A DNA stretch of 64,000 nt from Corella eumyota (taxonomy: Eukaryota; Chordata; Ascidiacea; Phlebobranchia; Corellidae). The notes under the pieces are model-generated. The model was given only the letters and a program-made list of their open reading frames with translations. It was not told the origin of the DNA and did no database searches. Positions 1 through 12,407 of this stretch are shown one piece after another. A program made the translations under genes and the position numbers. Numbering within the stretch: the stretch's first letter is position 1; every line of letters begins with the position of its first letter. Location of the stretch: positions 5,332,001 through 5,396,000 of the forward strand of contig OY720101.1 in assembly GCA_963082875.1 (NCBI GenBank). The letters are read 5' to 3'.

Positions 1-71
1 AACTTGACAATTGGAAGATTGAGGCACAAATGGAAAAAGTTTCCTACTATGCACCTGTTGTTGTGGTTTAA
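1..71 (+). CDS. KLHL copy A, 3' end only (Kelch-like protein C-terminus)
   Basis: The window opens inside the last coding exon of a Kelch-like gene. The 23 residues before the TAA at 69-71 (ending VVVV after a W-K-I-E core) match the last exon of the nine downstream copies, in particular that of copy F. This exon closes the sixth blade of the Kelch propeller. The rest of the gene lies outside the window, so whether it is intact cannot be judged. Confidence 0.85.
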   Translation, partial: LDNWKIEAQMEKVSYYAPVVVV

Positions 72-777
72 TTAAAAATTCATTATATTTGTGACAAATT
101 TCTTGATTTTATTAAATTTAAAAAAATAATTAAAATACAGATTTTTTTGCTACATTAGTACATTTAACTGAATTGTCTAACTATAATTTTTATCTAAATT
201 TTACAAGTTTATTTTATTAGGAATTGTGGTTTCAATATTGCATATCAAATTTTTTGTTATTTTTCTTATTTTGGGCCTAAATTTTTAATACTTATTATGT
301 ATTTATTTTAAATGTGACTTTTTAAAATGATTTTCTCCTTATGGCTTTAATTAAAACTTTATTTTGTTTTAAATGGGCGGCAACAATTTTGTTTATATTC
401 TAACTTTTCCAATTGATGTATGTTTAATAGTATTTTATTTTAATGATTTTTTACATTATTTTAATAGTGTATTTTTATTTTATTTATGATTTTGTTTTTT
501 AGATATAGTTTAAGATTATATACTGAATTAAATCAATATATATGTTTTTACAAATTTAATTTAATTAAGTTTTAAAAGGTAAGTTTTTAATTTAAATAAT
601 TTTTTAAGTTTTGAAAATTTTTAATTTTGTTTAAAACAAAGATTTGAACAATTCGCTTGTATTTATTTTATAACTTGATGTTAAAAAATTGTTAAAAAAT
701 TTAAATTAATGTAAAGTATTTCCTGCATAGTTTTACTTTATTTTTTTTATTTTAAAAATGTTTTAAATAATAGAAAA
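72..777 (+). other. Spacer A|B with leader exon (type 1)
   Basis: T/A-rich spacer between the copy A stop and the copy B ATG. It contains a probable noncoding leader exon at 503-578, preceded by a T-rich tract and AG and followed by a GTAAG donor. That donor is then spliced to an acceptor just before the ATG, about 773. I see no consensus donor between 72 and 502 that could pair with the acceptor at 501-502. The same layout recurs before copies F and G. Confidence 0.55.
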
Positions 778-3700
778 ATGAAGGAATTTAAGAGTAATCA
801 TGCTTCAGATTCTTTAATTAAACTAAACATGTGAGAAATTTAAATTTCTATAATATTTTGCAGTGATGTGGGTTATTGAAGTTTTTTTAATATTTAATTT
901 GATTTTTTAGTGATAGAAAAACAAAAAAGAAATATTGTGACTTTAAAATTAAAGTCGAAAATCAAGAATTTTCTGTTCATAAATCCATTCTGGGAGTTTT
1001 TTCTGATTTCTTTGGCAAGTTGTTCACAAGCAAGGTATGATAAATAAACAGCATAATTTGTGTATATATGTTTTAAGTAAATTTGTAATAACAAAAATTT
1101 AAAGTGATAATTTCTTAAGAATAATTGTTATTAATGTACTAATTATACCATATTTAATGTCATTTGCAAAGAATCAACTGTTACAATGTTGCATTTAATA
1201 ATACGTTTTGCATAACACTAAACCTTTCTTTAAAATTACATATTTTATTTAAAAGATGAGAGAAAGTTACGAAAACACAGCTGATATTCAAGAAGTAAGT
1301 CTTGAAAGTATGGAAACCATATTGGAGTTTATCTACACTGAGAAGATTAAAGTTGGAGATAAGAATGCTTGGGATCTCTATACTTCAGCTAATTACATGC
1401 AAATACCAAGTATATAAACAAATGTTGTTTAAATTGGATATGCTCTAAAAAATTTTTATTTTAAAAACTGTCTTGCTATGTAGGCTTTAAACTATATGGT
1501 CATTAGTTCTTTAAAACTTAACAAAAAGCTTAACTGTTAAATTATAGGTGTAAAAGAATTCTGTTTGGAAATTTTGATTGAAAATTTCAATCCTGAAAAT
1601 TGTTTGAGCAATTTAAGTTTTAGTGTGAAATACAATGAAAAAAAACTTAAAGAAAAATGTCAAACTTTCATTGATCAACATTATGGCAAAGTTGTTCAAC
1701 AAAAAACGTTTAATCAACTTAACAAGGATGAAATGTTAGCTATTGTGGGGATTAAAAACAAAAAGGTTAATCACAATAATAAAATGAATAAGCTTTTTTT
1801 AGCGATATTTAAATAGTTGGGTGTATTTATTGGTTACAAAAACTTTATTTTTACAAATTTACTAAAATTTAAATTTTTATTTAGAATTCTTAATATGCTG
1901 AGGAAAGTGCTTACAAGGCTGTGATTGGTTGGATAAAATATGACAAAGATCAACGTAAAAAATATTTTTTGGAGTTGTTTCAATTACTTAAACTGGAAAA
2001 AATGAGAAAAAGTTTTATTAAAACTGTTGTACATGAAGAGGTTTGTGTTTGAACATTTGAAAAGTTTTTTTAATTGTAAAATTGATTTTAATTTTGCAAG
2101 GAGTTGGTGAACAATTCCAATGAATGTTTGAACTTAGTTGTTAAAAGTGTCTTATTAGATGTTGTGCGTTTAAATGTTGATGAAGAAGGAAATGTAGATC
2201 CTGATGGTAAATATTTTAAATTGTGTATAATCAAATATGCAATAATTTCTAATTTATTTATCACATTTTAATTACATTCTACAGAGTTGGTTATATTGGG
2301 TGGTAGTAATAAAAGTAAAGAAGTTATTAAATACGACCCAACGACTAAACAATTCACCAACTTACCAGTAAGTTTTGTTTTTAGGTTATTTAAATTAATT
2401 TTTAAGGATATTATTACCCTTTTTTTAAATATATTGTAATATAAAAATTAATATCTGAATATTTTTAGAACCTTAAAATTGATCGAGAAGGCTCAGCTTC
2501 TGTTAACTTAAATCAACAAATTTATGTTTTTGGTGGAGAAGCTAAACCTAAATCAGTAGAAATGTTGGACTTAAATGATTCGAAAGTTGATTGGAAGGAA
2601 ATTGCTTTAATGAATATTGGAAGAAGATATGCAGCAGCTGCTGTCTGGAATGGTAATTATTTATTTTTTAAATTTATTATTTTATCATAGATGTTTATAT
2701 CTTTGCTATTTAAACACATTTTGTTTTGCTGTTTTTATTTTATTGTTATATTGCTAAACTTTTGTTATAGGTAATTTTTATATATTTGGTATTAGCCTTT
2801 ATTGCAGTTTATTTATTGCTAAACACACTTATTGTAAAGTTGTTTATTATTTAATTAATTTAATTTTAAAATCTTACAACATTTATTTTTTATTAAATAA
2901 TTTTAAAAATAAATATTACTTGTGTTTAAATTTACCTTTTTATTAATTTATAAGGGTATAAAATTTTAATTTTTTTTATTTAAAAAAGATTTATGTAAGT
3001 GTATGTGCCACAATTTAATTAAAATATTTGACTATTTAATTTATTTTTCTAGACAATATTTATGTGACTGGTGGAATTGATAGTAAAAAATCTTGTGTGA
3101 GATTTAATCCCAGACTTAACTCTTGGACAAATCTTAGTGACATGATAGTTGGAAGAAGTTGCCATGCATTGTGTGCTCACAATGGTAAAAATTAAAAAAA
3201 AGTTGTAATATATATTTCAATGTCGATTAACTATAAAATGTTTTTTCTTAATAATACGAGAAAGATATTTTAGATTCTTAAATTTTAACTTTATCGTTTA
3301 TTTTTTGTTTACGGATTTCTTTATGCCATTGGTGGACACGATGGCAGGTGGAGTCTTACTTCAGCCGAGCGAATGAATTTAACATCAGCAAAGTGGGAAA
3401 TGATTCCATCAATGTTGAATAAAAGATATGGATTAGCTGCAGTTTTGTTAAATCAAGAAATCTATGCAATTGGTATCTGTTTAATAAACACATTAAAAAT
3501 AAATTAGCTGTGTATTTTTTAAAAAATTGTGTAGTAAATTGTTTAGAAAGACTTTTTTTCCAAATAGGTGATTGTGATGATTTCATTAGCCTAAAATCAG
3601 TAGAAAAATTTTGTTTCAATCAAAATGCCTGGTCTGAGGTTACTTCACTGAATGAGGCAATATATTGCCATTCAGCATGTGTTTTACAAGGAAAAAATTT

Positions 3701-4048
3701 TGTTGTTGGTGGCAAGTAAGTATTTGTTATATATATATTTGTTTTAAATAATGAAATAAAAAAAAATGTGTTCTTTTTTATTTGATTTGTAATAAAATAT
3801 TTAGTTTTGACTATTATATTTTTTTATAATTTTTGTAGTGAATTAAAATTATTCAAATGGTTTTTACACAATTGTTTTTATTTAAGCTTAAAAATAATAC
3901 TTTAATTAAAAAATATATATATATATTAAAAATTCATTTTTTTAGCCATAACACAAATATTGAAGTTTATGATCTACAACTTAACAGTTGGAAGATTGAG
4001 ACTGAAATGGAAAAAGTTATATTTCAAGCATCTGTTGTCGTGGTTTAA
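778..4048 (+). pseudogene. KLHL copy B, degraded Kelch-like gene
   Basis: It has the 12-exon plan of the family: 778-830, 911-1034, 1256-1409, 1548-1765, 1885-2040, 2101-2206, 2285-2367, 2469-2652, 3053-3184, 3314-3472, 3568-3715, 3946-4048. Two changes disable it. Exon 5 carries an in-frame TAA at 1891-1893, where the other copies encode tyrosine in N-S-Y-Y-A-E. The exon 10 acceptor reads ACG (3311-3313) instead of the AAG seen elsewhere. The 5' leader acceptor region also differs. Translation would stop after about 185 residues, leaving a BTB domain and the start of BACK; such a product could still dimerise, but that is speculation. Exons 5-12 closely resemble those of copy H, showing shared recent descent. 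I call it a pseudogene because two independent lesions are present. Confidence 0.85.
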
Positions 4049-4685
4049 AATTAAAATTTTATGATTTTTATGCTAAAAATGTCATAAATTTATGACTGCA
4101 GCAATAATATTGTTTTTTAATGTATTTGACTGCTTCTTTTTGAAAATTAACATTCTATTTAAATTATGACTTTATAGTTTATATTTTGTTTTGAGATGTT
4201 AATAATTAATGTTGCGAATAGTTGTTATCATTCATTAACTTTGTATTTTTTATTAAGTGCAATGAAAAAAATTTTTGTTTGTATTTTTAATTTATTTTCA
4301 ATTTTATGAAATCATTTTTTTTTTTATTTAAGAAAGAGCTGAGACAGTTAGTATTTTAATTTAAATTTTTAATTATTAGTTTTTTGCATAGTTTTAATGT
4401 TATTGTAGTTTTTTGATTATTCATTATTTTGTTATTTTTAGATTTAGGTTGGTTTAGTAGCTTTAATTGATTTCAAAAAAAAGATTTTACATTTTTGAGT
4501 TTTTGGAAATTTTAAAGGTAAGTTAAATTAAAGTAATTTAAATATAAAAAAAGCAATTTATTGGCAAATGTTTTATATTTTAATGTTTTAAATTTGTTAC
4601 CAAGATGTGAAGTTTGGTAAAAAATGTATTAATCTTGTTATTTCTGTTTATTTAAACAATTTTTTTATATTTTAGGTAACAGAAA
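4049..4685 (+). other. Spacer B|C with leader exon (type 2)
   Basis: Probable leader exon at 4442-4517, with acceptor AG at 4440-4441 and GTAAG donor at 4518, spliced to an acceptor about six bases before the copy C ATG. No good upstream donor is visible. The spacer is near-identical to the H|I spacer and related to D|E. Confidence 0.55.
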
Positions 4686-7678
4686 ATGAGGGAATTCAAG
4701 AGTAATCATGCTTCGGATTCTTTAGTTAAACTAAACACGTAAGATTTATATTTTTATATTATTTTGCAGTGTTATAGACTCGAAAAGTTGTTTTTAATTG
4801 TTTTTTTAAGTGATAGAAAAACAGAAAAGAAATATTGTGACTTTATAATCAAAGTTGAAAATCATGAGTTCTCGGTTCACAAATCTATTCTTGGAGTTTT
4901 TTCTGATTTTTTTGGCAATATGTTTACAAGCAAGGTATAATAATATTTGCTTAAAAAACAAGTTTTGCATATTATGGCACTACTTTGTTTGATATTTTAA
5001 ATTTTTGTTTAAAAGATGAGAGAAACTTATGAAAACACAGCTGATATTCAAGGAGTAAGTCTTGAAAGTATGGAAACCATATTAGAGTTTATCTACACTG
5101 AGAAGATTAAAGTTGGGTCTGAGAATGCTTGGGATCTTTATACTTCAGCTGATTACTTGCAAATACCAAGTATTTTAAATTATTGCATTAATATTTATTT
5201 TAAAAGAATTCTAGTTTTTATTTGAAAAATGTAAGCTGGGTATGGTACATGAAAAAAGTTAACTAATAGTTTATACTTGCCTATGTAAATTTAGTTATGT
5301 GTATTACTTTAATAATTTATACCATTTATATATATAGGTGTAAAAGAATATTGCTTGGATCTTTTGATTGAAAAAGTTAATCTTCAAAATTGTGTGAGCA
5401 ATTTAAGTTTCAGTGTAAAGTATAACGAAACTAAACTTGAGGAAAAATGTCAGACTTTTATTGATCAACAGTTTGAAGAAGTTGTTCAACAAAGAAAATT
5501 TTATCAACTTGATAAGGATGAAATGTGGGCTATTTTAGAAATTAAAGAGAAAAAGGTGAAACCACTCAAACTAATTGACAAAAGTTATAATTTATTCAAC
5601 CTAAATTATACCCAAGTTTATTTTTTATCACAATTTTTAAAACCAAGATTTTGTGCCTAATAATTAGAAATTAATAAATTAATTAAATGGTTTAGAATAC
5701 TTCTTCTGCCGAGGAAATTGCTTACAATGCTGTGATAAGTTGGATTAAATTTGACAAGGATGAACGTCAAAAATATTTTATGCAATTTTTTCGATTACTA
5801 AAGTTGGAAATAATGAGAAAAAGTTTTATTAAAACTGTTATTAGAAATGAGGTTTGTTTGTAACAACATATTTAAAATTTACATTATAATTTAATGCGTT
5901 TAGGCTAATTTTTAGTTTTTTAAGGAATTAGTGAATGAATTTAACGAATGTTTCAAATTAGTAGTGGATAGTTTGTTATCTGATGTTACTGAAATAAAAG
6001 TTAATAAAGAAGAAAATGGCAAGTTAAATGGTGAATCAATTAAAATTTTTTAAATTTTGTAATTAAAAAATAATTAAATAAGATAAAAGTATTTTTATAA
6101 CATGTTTTTTAAAATCCAACAGAGTTTGTAATGGTGGGTGGTTTAAACACAAGTAAAGAAGTTATTAAATACAACCCAACAAGCAAACATTTAACTGAAT
6201 TGCCTGTAAGTTTTAATTTTTTTTTTATTTATTATTTTTAATATTACTACTTTTCTATGTAAAACATTAGAAATGTAACTCGGAAATGTAACTTTTTTTT
6301 TATTCTATATACAATTCTATATATTTTAGAATCATAAAATTGATCGAGTTGGAGCAGCTTCTGTTAACTTAAATCAACAAATTTATGTTTTTGGTGGAAA
6401 TGCTAAACCTGAATCAGTAGAAATGTTGGACTTAAATGATTCAAAATCTGATTGGAAGGAAATAACTTTAATGGATATTGGAAAAAAATATGCAGCAGCT
6501 GCTGTTTGGAAGGGTAAATATTTTACGTAAATGTTTATTATATTGAGATTTAATATTTTTACCAATTAATTGATTTTTTATTTTTTTTAAGTTTTCCTAA
6601 TTAACATTATAATAGTTTAAATCTGTATTATTAAGTTTTAAAAAAAATCTAAAATTTCTTTTAAAATGTGATAAACCTATTTTTCTTCAGACAATATTTA
6701 TGTGACTGGTGGAAATAGTAGTTGCAAATCTTGTGTGAAATTTGATCCTAAACTTAATTCTTGGACAGAACTTAGTGACATGTTAGTTGGAAGAAGTTAC
6801 CATGCATTGTGTGCTCACAATGGTAAAAGTCTAGATATTGATATAGTTTTATTATTACAAAAATACTAAATTTTTTTAAGGGTTTCTTTATGCCATTGGT
6901 GGATTTTGTGGTGGACTATTTCTTAATTCAGCCGAACGCATAAATTTAAAATCAGAAAAGTGGGAAATGATTCCATCAATGTTAAACAAAAGATATGGAT
7001 TAGCTGCAGTTTTGTTAAATCAGCATATCTACGTAACTGGTAATTTTTCAACATTTTCAGTAGAACCTCAGTTTTGGTATATTTAAATAATTACTCTTAG
7101 ATAATGTTAAGGATTAAATTATTTTAATTACAGTAAATCAAATCACAACTACATTACAACTATTATTGATGCTATATTATGTATTTAATTGCTTAAAAAA
7201 TTACTTAACAATAGGTGGCAATGATGGTTATATTGATCTAAAATCAGTAGAAAAATTTTGTTTTGATCAAAATGACTGGTCTAAGGTTGCTTCACTTAAT
7301 GAGGCAAGGTATCTTCATTCAGCTTGTGTTTTACAAGAAAAAATTTATGTTGTTGGTGGCAAGTAAGAATTTGTTTTATTTTAAATTTATAAATAATAAA
7401 AATATAAGTTAGAGTTGTAGTAGTTAGTTAGGTTAAGATGAAAATAATCTCAAGATGAAAATATATAGTAGGTTATTTAAACTCTTCGTAATAATTATTA
7501 TCTGAATGCTAAATTGCATTTTTTTTCTATTAATTTGTTTAAAAAAAATGTTTTGTCATAAATTATGCATTATAGGGACAACAAAACAATAGAAGTTTAT
7601 GATCCACAACTCAACACCTGGAAGTTTGAGACTGGATTTCAAAAGTTTATATCTCTAGCATCTGTTATTTCGATTTAA
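4686..7678 (+). CDS. KLHL copy C, BTB-BACK-Kelch protein, apparently intact
   Basis: Predicted 539-residue Kelch-like protein, probably a substrate receptor for a cullin-3 ubiquitin ligase (family knowledge). Exons: 4686-4738, 4811-4934, 5016-5169, 5338-5555, 5696-5851, 5925-6030, 6123-6205, 6330-6513, 6691-6822, 6881-7039, 7215-7362, 7576-7678. All have GT-AG boundaries and sum to an open frame. BTB spans about residues 18-110 (CDFIIKVENHEFSVHKS, then MRETYEN), BACK about 111-270 (GVKEYCLDLL at its start), and six Kelch blades 271-539, each with a GG doublet such as YVFGG, YVTGG, YAIGG and YVVGG. Each blade boundary falls inside an exon rather than at introns. The first exon is tiny (53 nt); the ATG is chosen because all copies conserve M-(K/R)-E-F. 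It is nearly identical to copy I 23.6 kb away. Confidence 0.88.
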
Positions 7679-8406
7679 TTAAAAATATTTTATACTTTGT
7701 GGCAAATTTATTGATTTTATGAAATTTGGCACAAAAGTAACATATTTTAAAAATAATAACTATTAAATTAAAATTAATTTACAGTTATTTGTTATTTTAA
7801 AACAAGCAACTTTACATTTTTAAGTGGGGTATTTTATATATTTTTTATTGTTTTTTTTTAAATACTGTAAACATCATTTTTAGATTTTTTCATTATATTT
7901 ATAGATTAATAATTTTAAAACCAAGTTAGGATGATTTCTTAAATTGAATTAATTTTTTAAATATGAATTTTCTGTGTTCCTTGAAAAATGTTTATGATAC
8001 TGACTTGAATATTATTAGTTTTTATAACTTATGCAAAGTCATTACTGTATATTTTGGTAATACTGTTATGTTGCTTTATTATAGATTTAAATTTACATTT
8101 ATAAAAGTTAAATTTAAACATAACTTGTTGAATTGTTTGTTACAAGTTTGATTCAATTTGAAAATTTAGTAAAGGTATGTGTTTAATTAAATTTATATAT
8201 TTCAAATTTCTGTTTTATTTTTGTTATTTTTATTACAAAAAAGATTAAAATTTATGTAAATATATTATGCAATTAAGTCTTTTTAGTAAACCTATTTATA
8301 AATTAATTAAACTTTAATAATTTAAAATTGTTTTTTCAAATTTAGATATTTTTGTAATTTACAATTAATTTTATTTTGCAAATTTTTATGTTTTAGATAA
8401 TACAAA
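7679..8406 (+). other. Spacer C|D with leader exon (type 3)
   Basis: A candidate leader exon lies at 8085-8174 (acceptor ATAG, donor GTATG). The matching I|J spacer has its version at 31713-31803. An additional acceptor-like AG occurs at 7903-7904. Nothing else is recognisable. Confidence 0.45.
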
Positions 8407-11400
8407 ATGAAGGAATTCAAAAGTAATCATGCTTCAGATTCTTTTTTTAAACTCAACATATAAGATATAAAATTAATATGCATGTTTTTTGTAATTAATT
8501 GTTAAATCATTTTAAAAATTAACTTTTAATAATCTAGTGATCGAAAAACAGAAAAGAAATATTGTGACTTTAAAATCAAAGTTGAAAATCAAGAATTTTC
8601 TGTTCACAAATCTATTCTAGGAGTTTTTTCTAATTTCTTTGGAAAGTTGTTTACAAGCAAAGTATAATATTATTATTACTTAGTTTAAAAATAGTTTTTG
8701 TGTAATATGGCACTAAACCTTGTTTAATAATTTGATTTTTATGTTTTAAAGATGAGAGAAAGTTATGAAAACACAGCTAACATTCAAGGAGTAAGTCTTA
8801 AAAGTATGGAAACCATATTGGAGTTTATCTACACTGAAAAGATTAAAGTTGTGTCTGAGAATGCTTGGGATCTTTATACTTCAGCTGATTACATGCAAAT
8901 ACCAAGTATTTTAACTATTTTATTTAAAACTTATTTAAAATGCTTTAAAAGTAATTTCACTTTATAGAAACTGCTTTACTTAGCTAGTTGGTAACGTAAA
9001 TTAAAATGAACATATATTACTTTAATAAATTGATAATGCTAACATGTGTTTACAGGTGTAAAAGAATTCTGTTTGGAAATTTTAATTAAAAATGTCAATC
9101 CTGAAAATTGTTTGAGCAATTTAAGTTTTAGTGTAAAATACAATGAAAAAAAACTTGAAGAAAAATGTCAAACTTTTATTGATCAACATTATGGAAAAGT
9201 TATTCAACAAAAAGAGTTTAATCAACTTAACAAGGATGAAATGTTGGCCATTGTTGAGATTAAAAATAAAAAGGTAAAGTACTTTGATTTAATAATTATG
9301 ATATTTAAACCTCTTTGTAACATTTATAAATTAAAAAAAAAATATTTTTTTTTTAATTGATTAAAATTAAAATTTAACTTAGAATTCTTATTATGCTGAG
9401 GAAAGTGCTTACAAGGCTATGCTTGGTTGGATTAAATTTAAAAAAGACCAGCGTCAAAAATATTTTTTGGAATTGTTTCAATTGCTGAAGTTGGACAAAA
9501 TGAGAAAGAGTTTTATTAAATGTGTTGTACATAAAGAGGTTGTCTATTTTAACAAATGTCTTTATATTTTAACAAATTTTTATTAATGATGTAAAAGGGA
9601 TTAAACGTTTCTTATTTTTAACAAGGAATTGGTCAATAATTCCAATGAATGTTTGAATCTAGTTGTTAACAGTATTTTGGCTGATGTTTCTGAAATAAAA
9701 GTTGAAGAAGAAGAATATGTTGAGTTTAATGGTGAACAATTTAAAGTTTTAATTTTGTATAATCAATTGTGCAAATACATTATTTTGTATAACTTTTAAC
9801 ATGTTATTCAGAGTTGATTATTTTGGGTGGAGAAAAAACTAGTACCAAAGTTATTAAATACAATCCAACAACTAAAGAATTTACCAATTTACCAGTAGGT
9901 TTTATTTTTATGCTTTTGATAAAAATTCTTTAGATATATTTTATATTTTGTAATTTTACTTAAATTGGATTTGAAGTATTTACATAATTTCCATGTAACA
10001 TTTTATTTTTTTAAAATGCATTTGTAAGTTATGCAGTGTAGCATTCTCACTTTTTTGAATAGTATTTGATTTTATAGAACATGAAAATTGATCGAGTTGG
10101 GGCAGCTTCGGTTAACTGGAATCAACAAATTTATGTTTTTGGTGGATATGCTAAACCTGAATCAGTAGAAATGTTGGACTTAAATGATTTAAAAGCTGAT
10201 TGGAAGGAAATAATTTCAATGAAAGTTGGAAGAAAATATGCAGCAGCTGCTGTTTGGAATGGTAAATATTTATTTTTTTAAATTTATTACTTTATCATAT
10301 ATTTTGATGTCTTTGCTTTTTAAACATTTTTGTTTTGTTGTTTTTATTTTATTGTTATTTTGATATGCTTTTGTTATAGGTAAGTGTTATATAATTAGTA
10401 TTAGTTTTTTTTTTATTTAGTTTGTCTCAACTTTTAATTACTAGTAAATAATCTTTATTTTCAATAAAAATTAAACTTTTTATATAGCATTCGTTTTTTG
10501 TAAAGTTATTACTGAAATAAATTAAAGTAAACTTATTTCATATTTTATTAATGTCAAAAATTATATTATTTTTTTTAAAAAACTTTTTGTAAGTATATGC
10601 GCTATAAATCATTTCTCGTAATTGATTAGTTTGTTTTTTTAGACAATATTTATGTGACTGGTGGAATGGATAGTTACAAATCTTGTGTGAGATTTAATCC
10701 CAAACTTAACTCTTGGACAAATCTTAGTGACATGATAGTTGGAAGATATGGTCATGCACTGTGTGCTCACAATGGTAAAAATAAAAAAAATGTTGTAATA
10801 TATATTTAAATGTCAATTAACTATAAAATGTTTTTTTCTTGATAATACGAGAAAGATATTTAAGTTTCTAAAATTTTAAGTTAATATAAATCTTTTATGT
10901 GTAAGGATTTCTTTATGCCATTGGTGGTCATGATGGTGGACAATATCTTAATTCAGCTGAGCGAATAAATTTAACATCAGGAAAGTGGGAAATGATTCCT
11001 TCAATGTTGAATAAAAGATATGGATTAGCTGCAGTTTTGTTAAATCAAGAAATCTATGCAATTGGTAATTGTAAATATTTATTTTTATTAAAAAATTATC
11101 TTTATACTTTTTCTTTTGTATTTCTAAAGTTCAATAATGTTTAATATAGTTAATCAAAATGAATTTATTTACATAACAAACTACACAACTTTTGTTGGTT
11201 ATTAAACAATGTGAATAACTTGTTTATCAAAACTAGTGTTTTTTTACAAATAGGTGGTCATAATGGTTCAACTGTACTAAAATCAGTTGAAAGGTTTTGC
11301 TTTGATAAAAATGCCTGGTCTGAGGTTGCTACACTTAATCAGGCAAGGTATGTTCATTCAGCTTGTGTTTTACAAGGAAAACTTTATGTTGTTGGTGGGA

Positions 11401-11747
11401 AGTAAGTATTTGTTATATTTGTTTTAAATAATGAAATAAATAAAAATTTGTTTTGTTATTTAATTTGTAATAAAATAATTTTTTTGTAATAAAACAATTT
11501 TGACTATTAAAATTATTTTTTTATTTCTAATTTAGGTAAAAAATTAAAATTTTTAAAATGCTTTTTACAAATTTGTTTTTATATAGGCTAAAAATTTATA
11601 TTTTAATTAAAAGAAATATTATATTTGAAATCTATTATTTTTAGCAATAACAAAACGATTGAAGTTTATGATCCACAACTCAACAGTTGGACGATTGAGA
11701 CTGAAATGGAAAAAGTTATGTACTATGCATCTGTTGTTGTTGTTTAA
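8407..11747 (+). CDS. KLHL copy D, Kelch-like gene with exon 1 donor change
   Basis: Exons: 8407-8459, 8538-8661, 8752-8905, 9056-9273, 9383-9538, 9626-9731, 9812-9894, 10078-10261, 10643-10774, 10906-11064, 11254-11401, 11645-11747. The frame is open throughout (539 residues; BTB, BACK, six Kelch blades). The intron after exon 1 begins AT (8460-8461) instead of GT; the sister copy J has GT at the same place. With this donor lost, the normal N-terminal 18-residue exon should not join exon 2, so the gene may be silent, may use a cryptic donor, or may start from the ATG of exon 3. The 3' half (intron 8 in particular) matches copy G and exon 11 with its upstream intron matches copy F, so the copy is a mosaic. 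Confidence 0.75.
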
Positions 11748-12407
11748 AATTTAAATTTTGTGATATTTATGTTAGAAATGCCTTGATTTTATGACCTTTC
11801 TTTTCCACAAACTGCGACAATAAAATGTTTTTTTATGTATTTGATTGCTACATTTTGATAAATCATTTTTATTTAAATTATGAATTTATAGTTTATATGT
11901 TGTTCCTAGATGTTAATAACTGTTGTTGCGAATAGTTGTTGTTGTTCACAAACTTTTTTTTTTATAAAGTGCAATCTGAATAATTTTTGTTTGTACTTTT
12001 AATTTACTTCCAATTTTATGAAACCCTTTATTATTTTTTTTTTTCTATTTAAGAAAGAGATGTCACAGTTAATATTTTAAATTAAATTTTTCACTTATAG
12101 TTTTTTGCATAGTTTTAATGTTAATGTAGTTTTTTAATTTTTTTAATTATTTTTTAGATTTAGGGTGGTATTTTTAGTAGCTTTAATTAATTTAAAAATT
12201 TTTTATTTAAAATTATGGAGTTTTTTGTAAATTTTAAAGGTAAGTTAAATTAAAGTAATTTAAATAAAAAAAAGCAACTTATTGGCAAATTTTTTATATT
12301 TTAACGTTTTAAATTTGTTACCAAGATGTGAAGTTTGGTAAAAAAATGTATTAATTATTTTATTTCTGTTTATTTAAACATTTTTTTTATATTTTAGATA
12401 TTAGAAT
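11748..12407 (+). other. Spacer D|E with leader exon (type 2)
   Basis: Leader exon candidate 12158-12239, acceptor TTTTTAG and donor GTAAG. Sequence is clearly related to the B|C and H|I spacers, including the T-rich run and the conserved stretch after the stop codon. Confidence 0.5.

Larger units (their letters stand above)
1790..10100. repeat. Segmental duplication, first copy (B 3' half to D exon 8)
   Basis: This block runs parallel to 25,390-33,750 on the same strand. Gene C and its flanks differ from gene I by only scattered single bases, introns included. Towards the edges (B exon 4, D exons 7-8) identity falls gradually, so the ends are approximate. It spans parts of three genes and two spacers, as expected from unequal crossing over between register-shifted units, or from an unmerged haplotype in the assembly. 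Confidence 0.85.

Noticed and set aside
3356-3619. Minus-strand open frames inside KLHL exons (also 6383-6565, 26124-26321, 29978-30160)
   Set aside because: They are antisense shadows of the conserved Kelch exons and recur only because those exons are duplicated.
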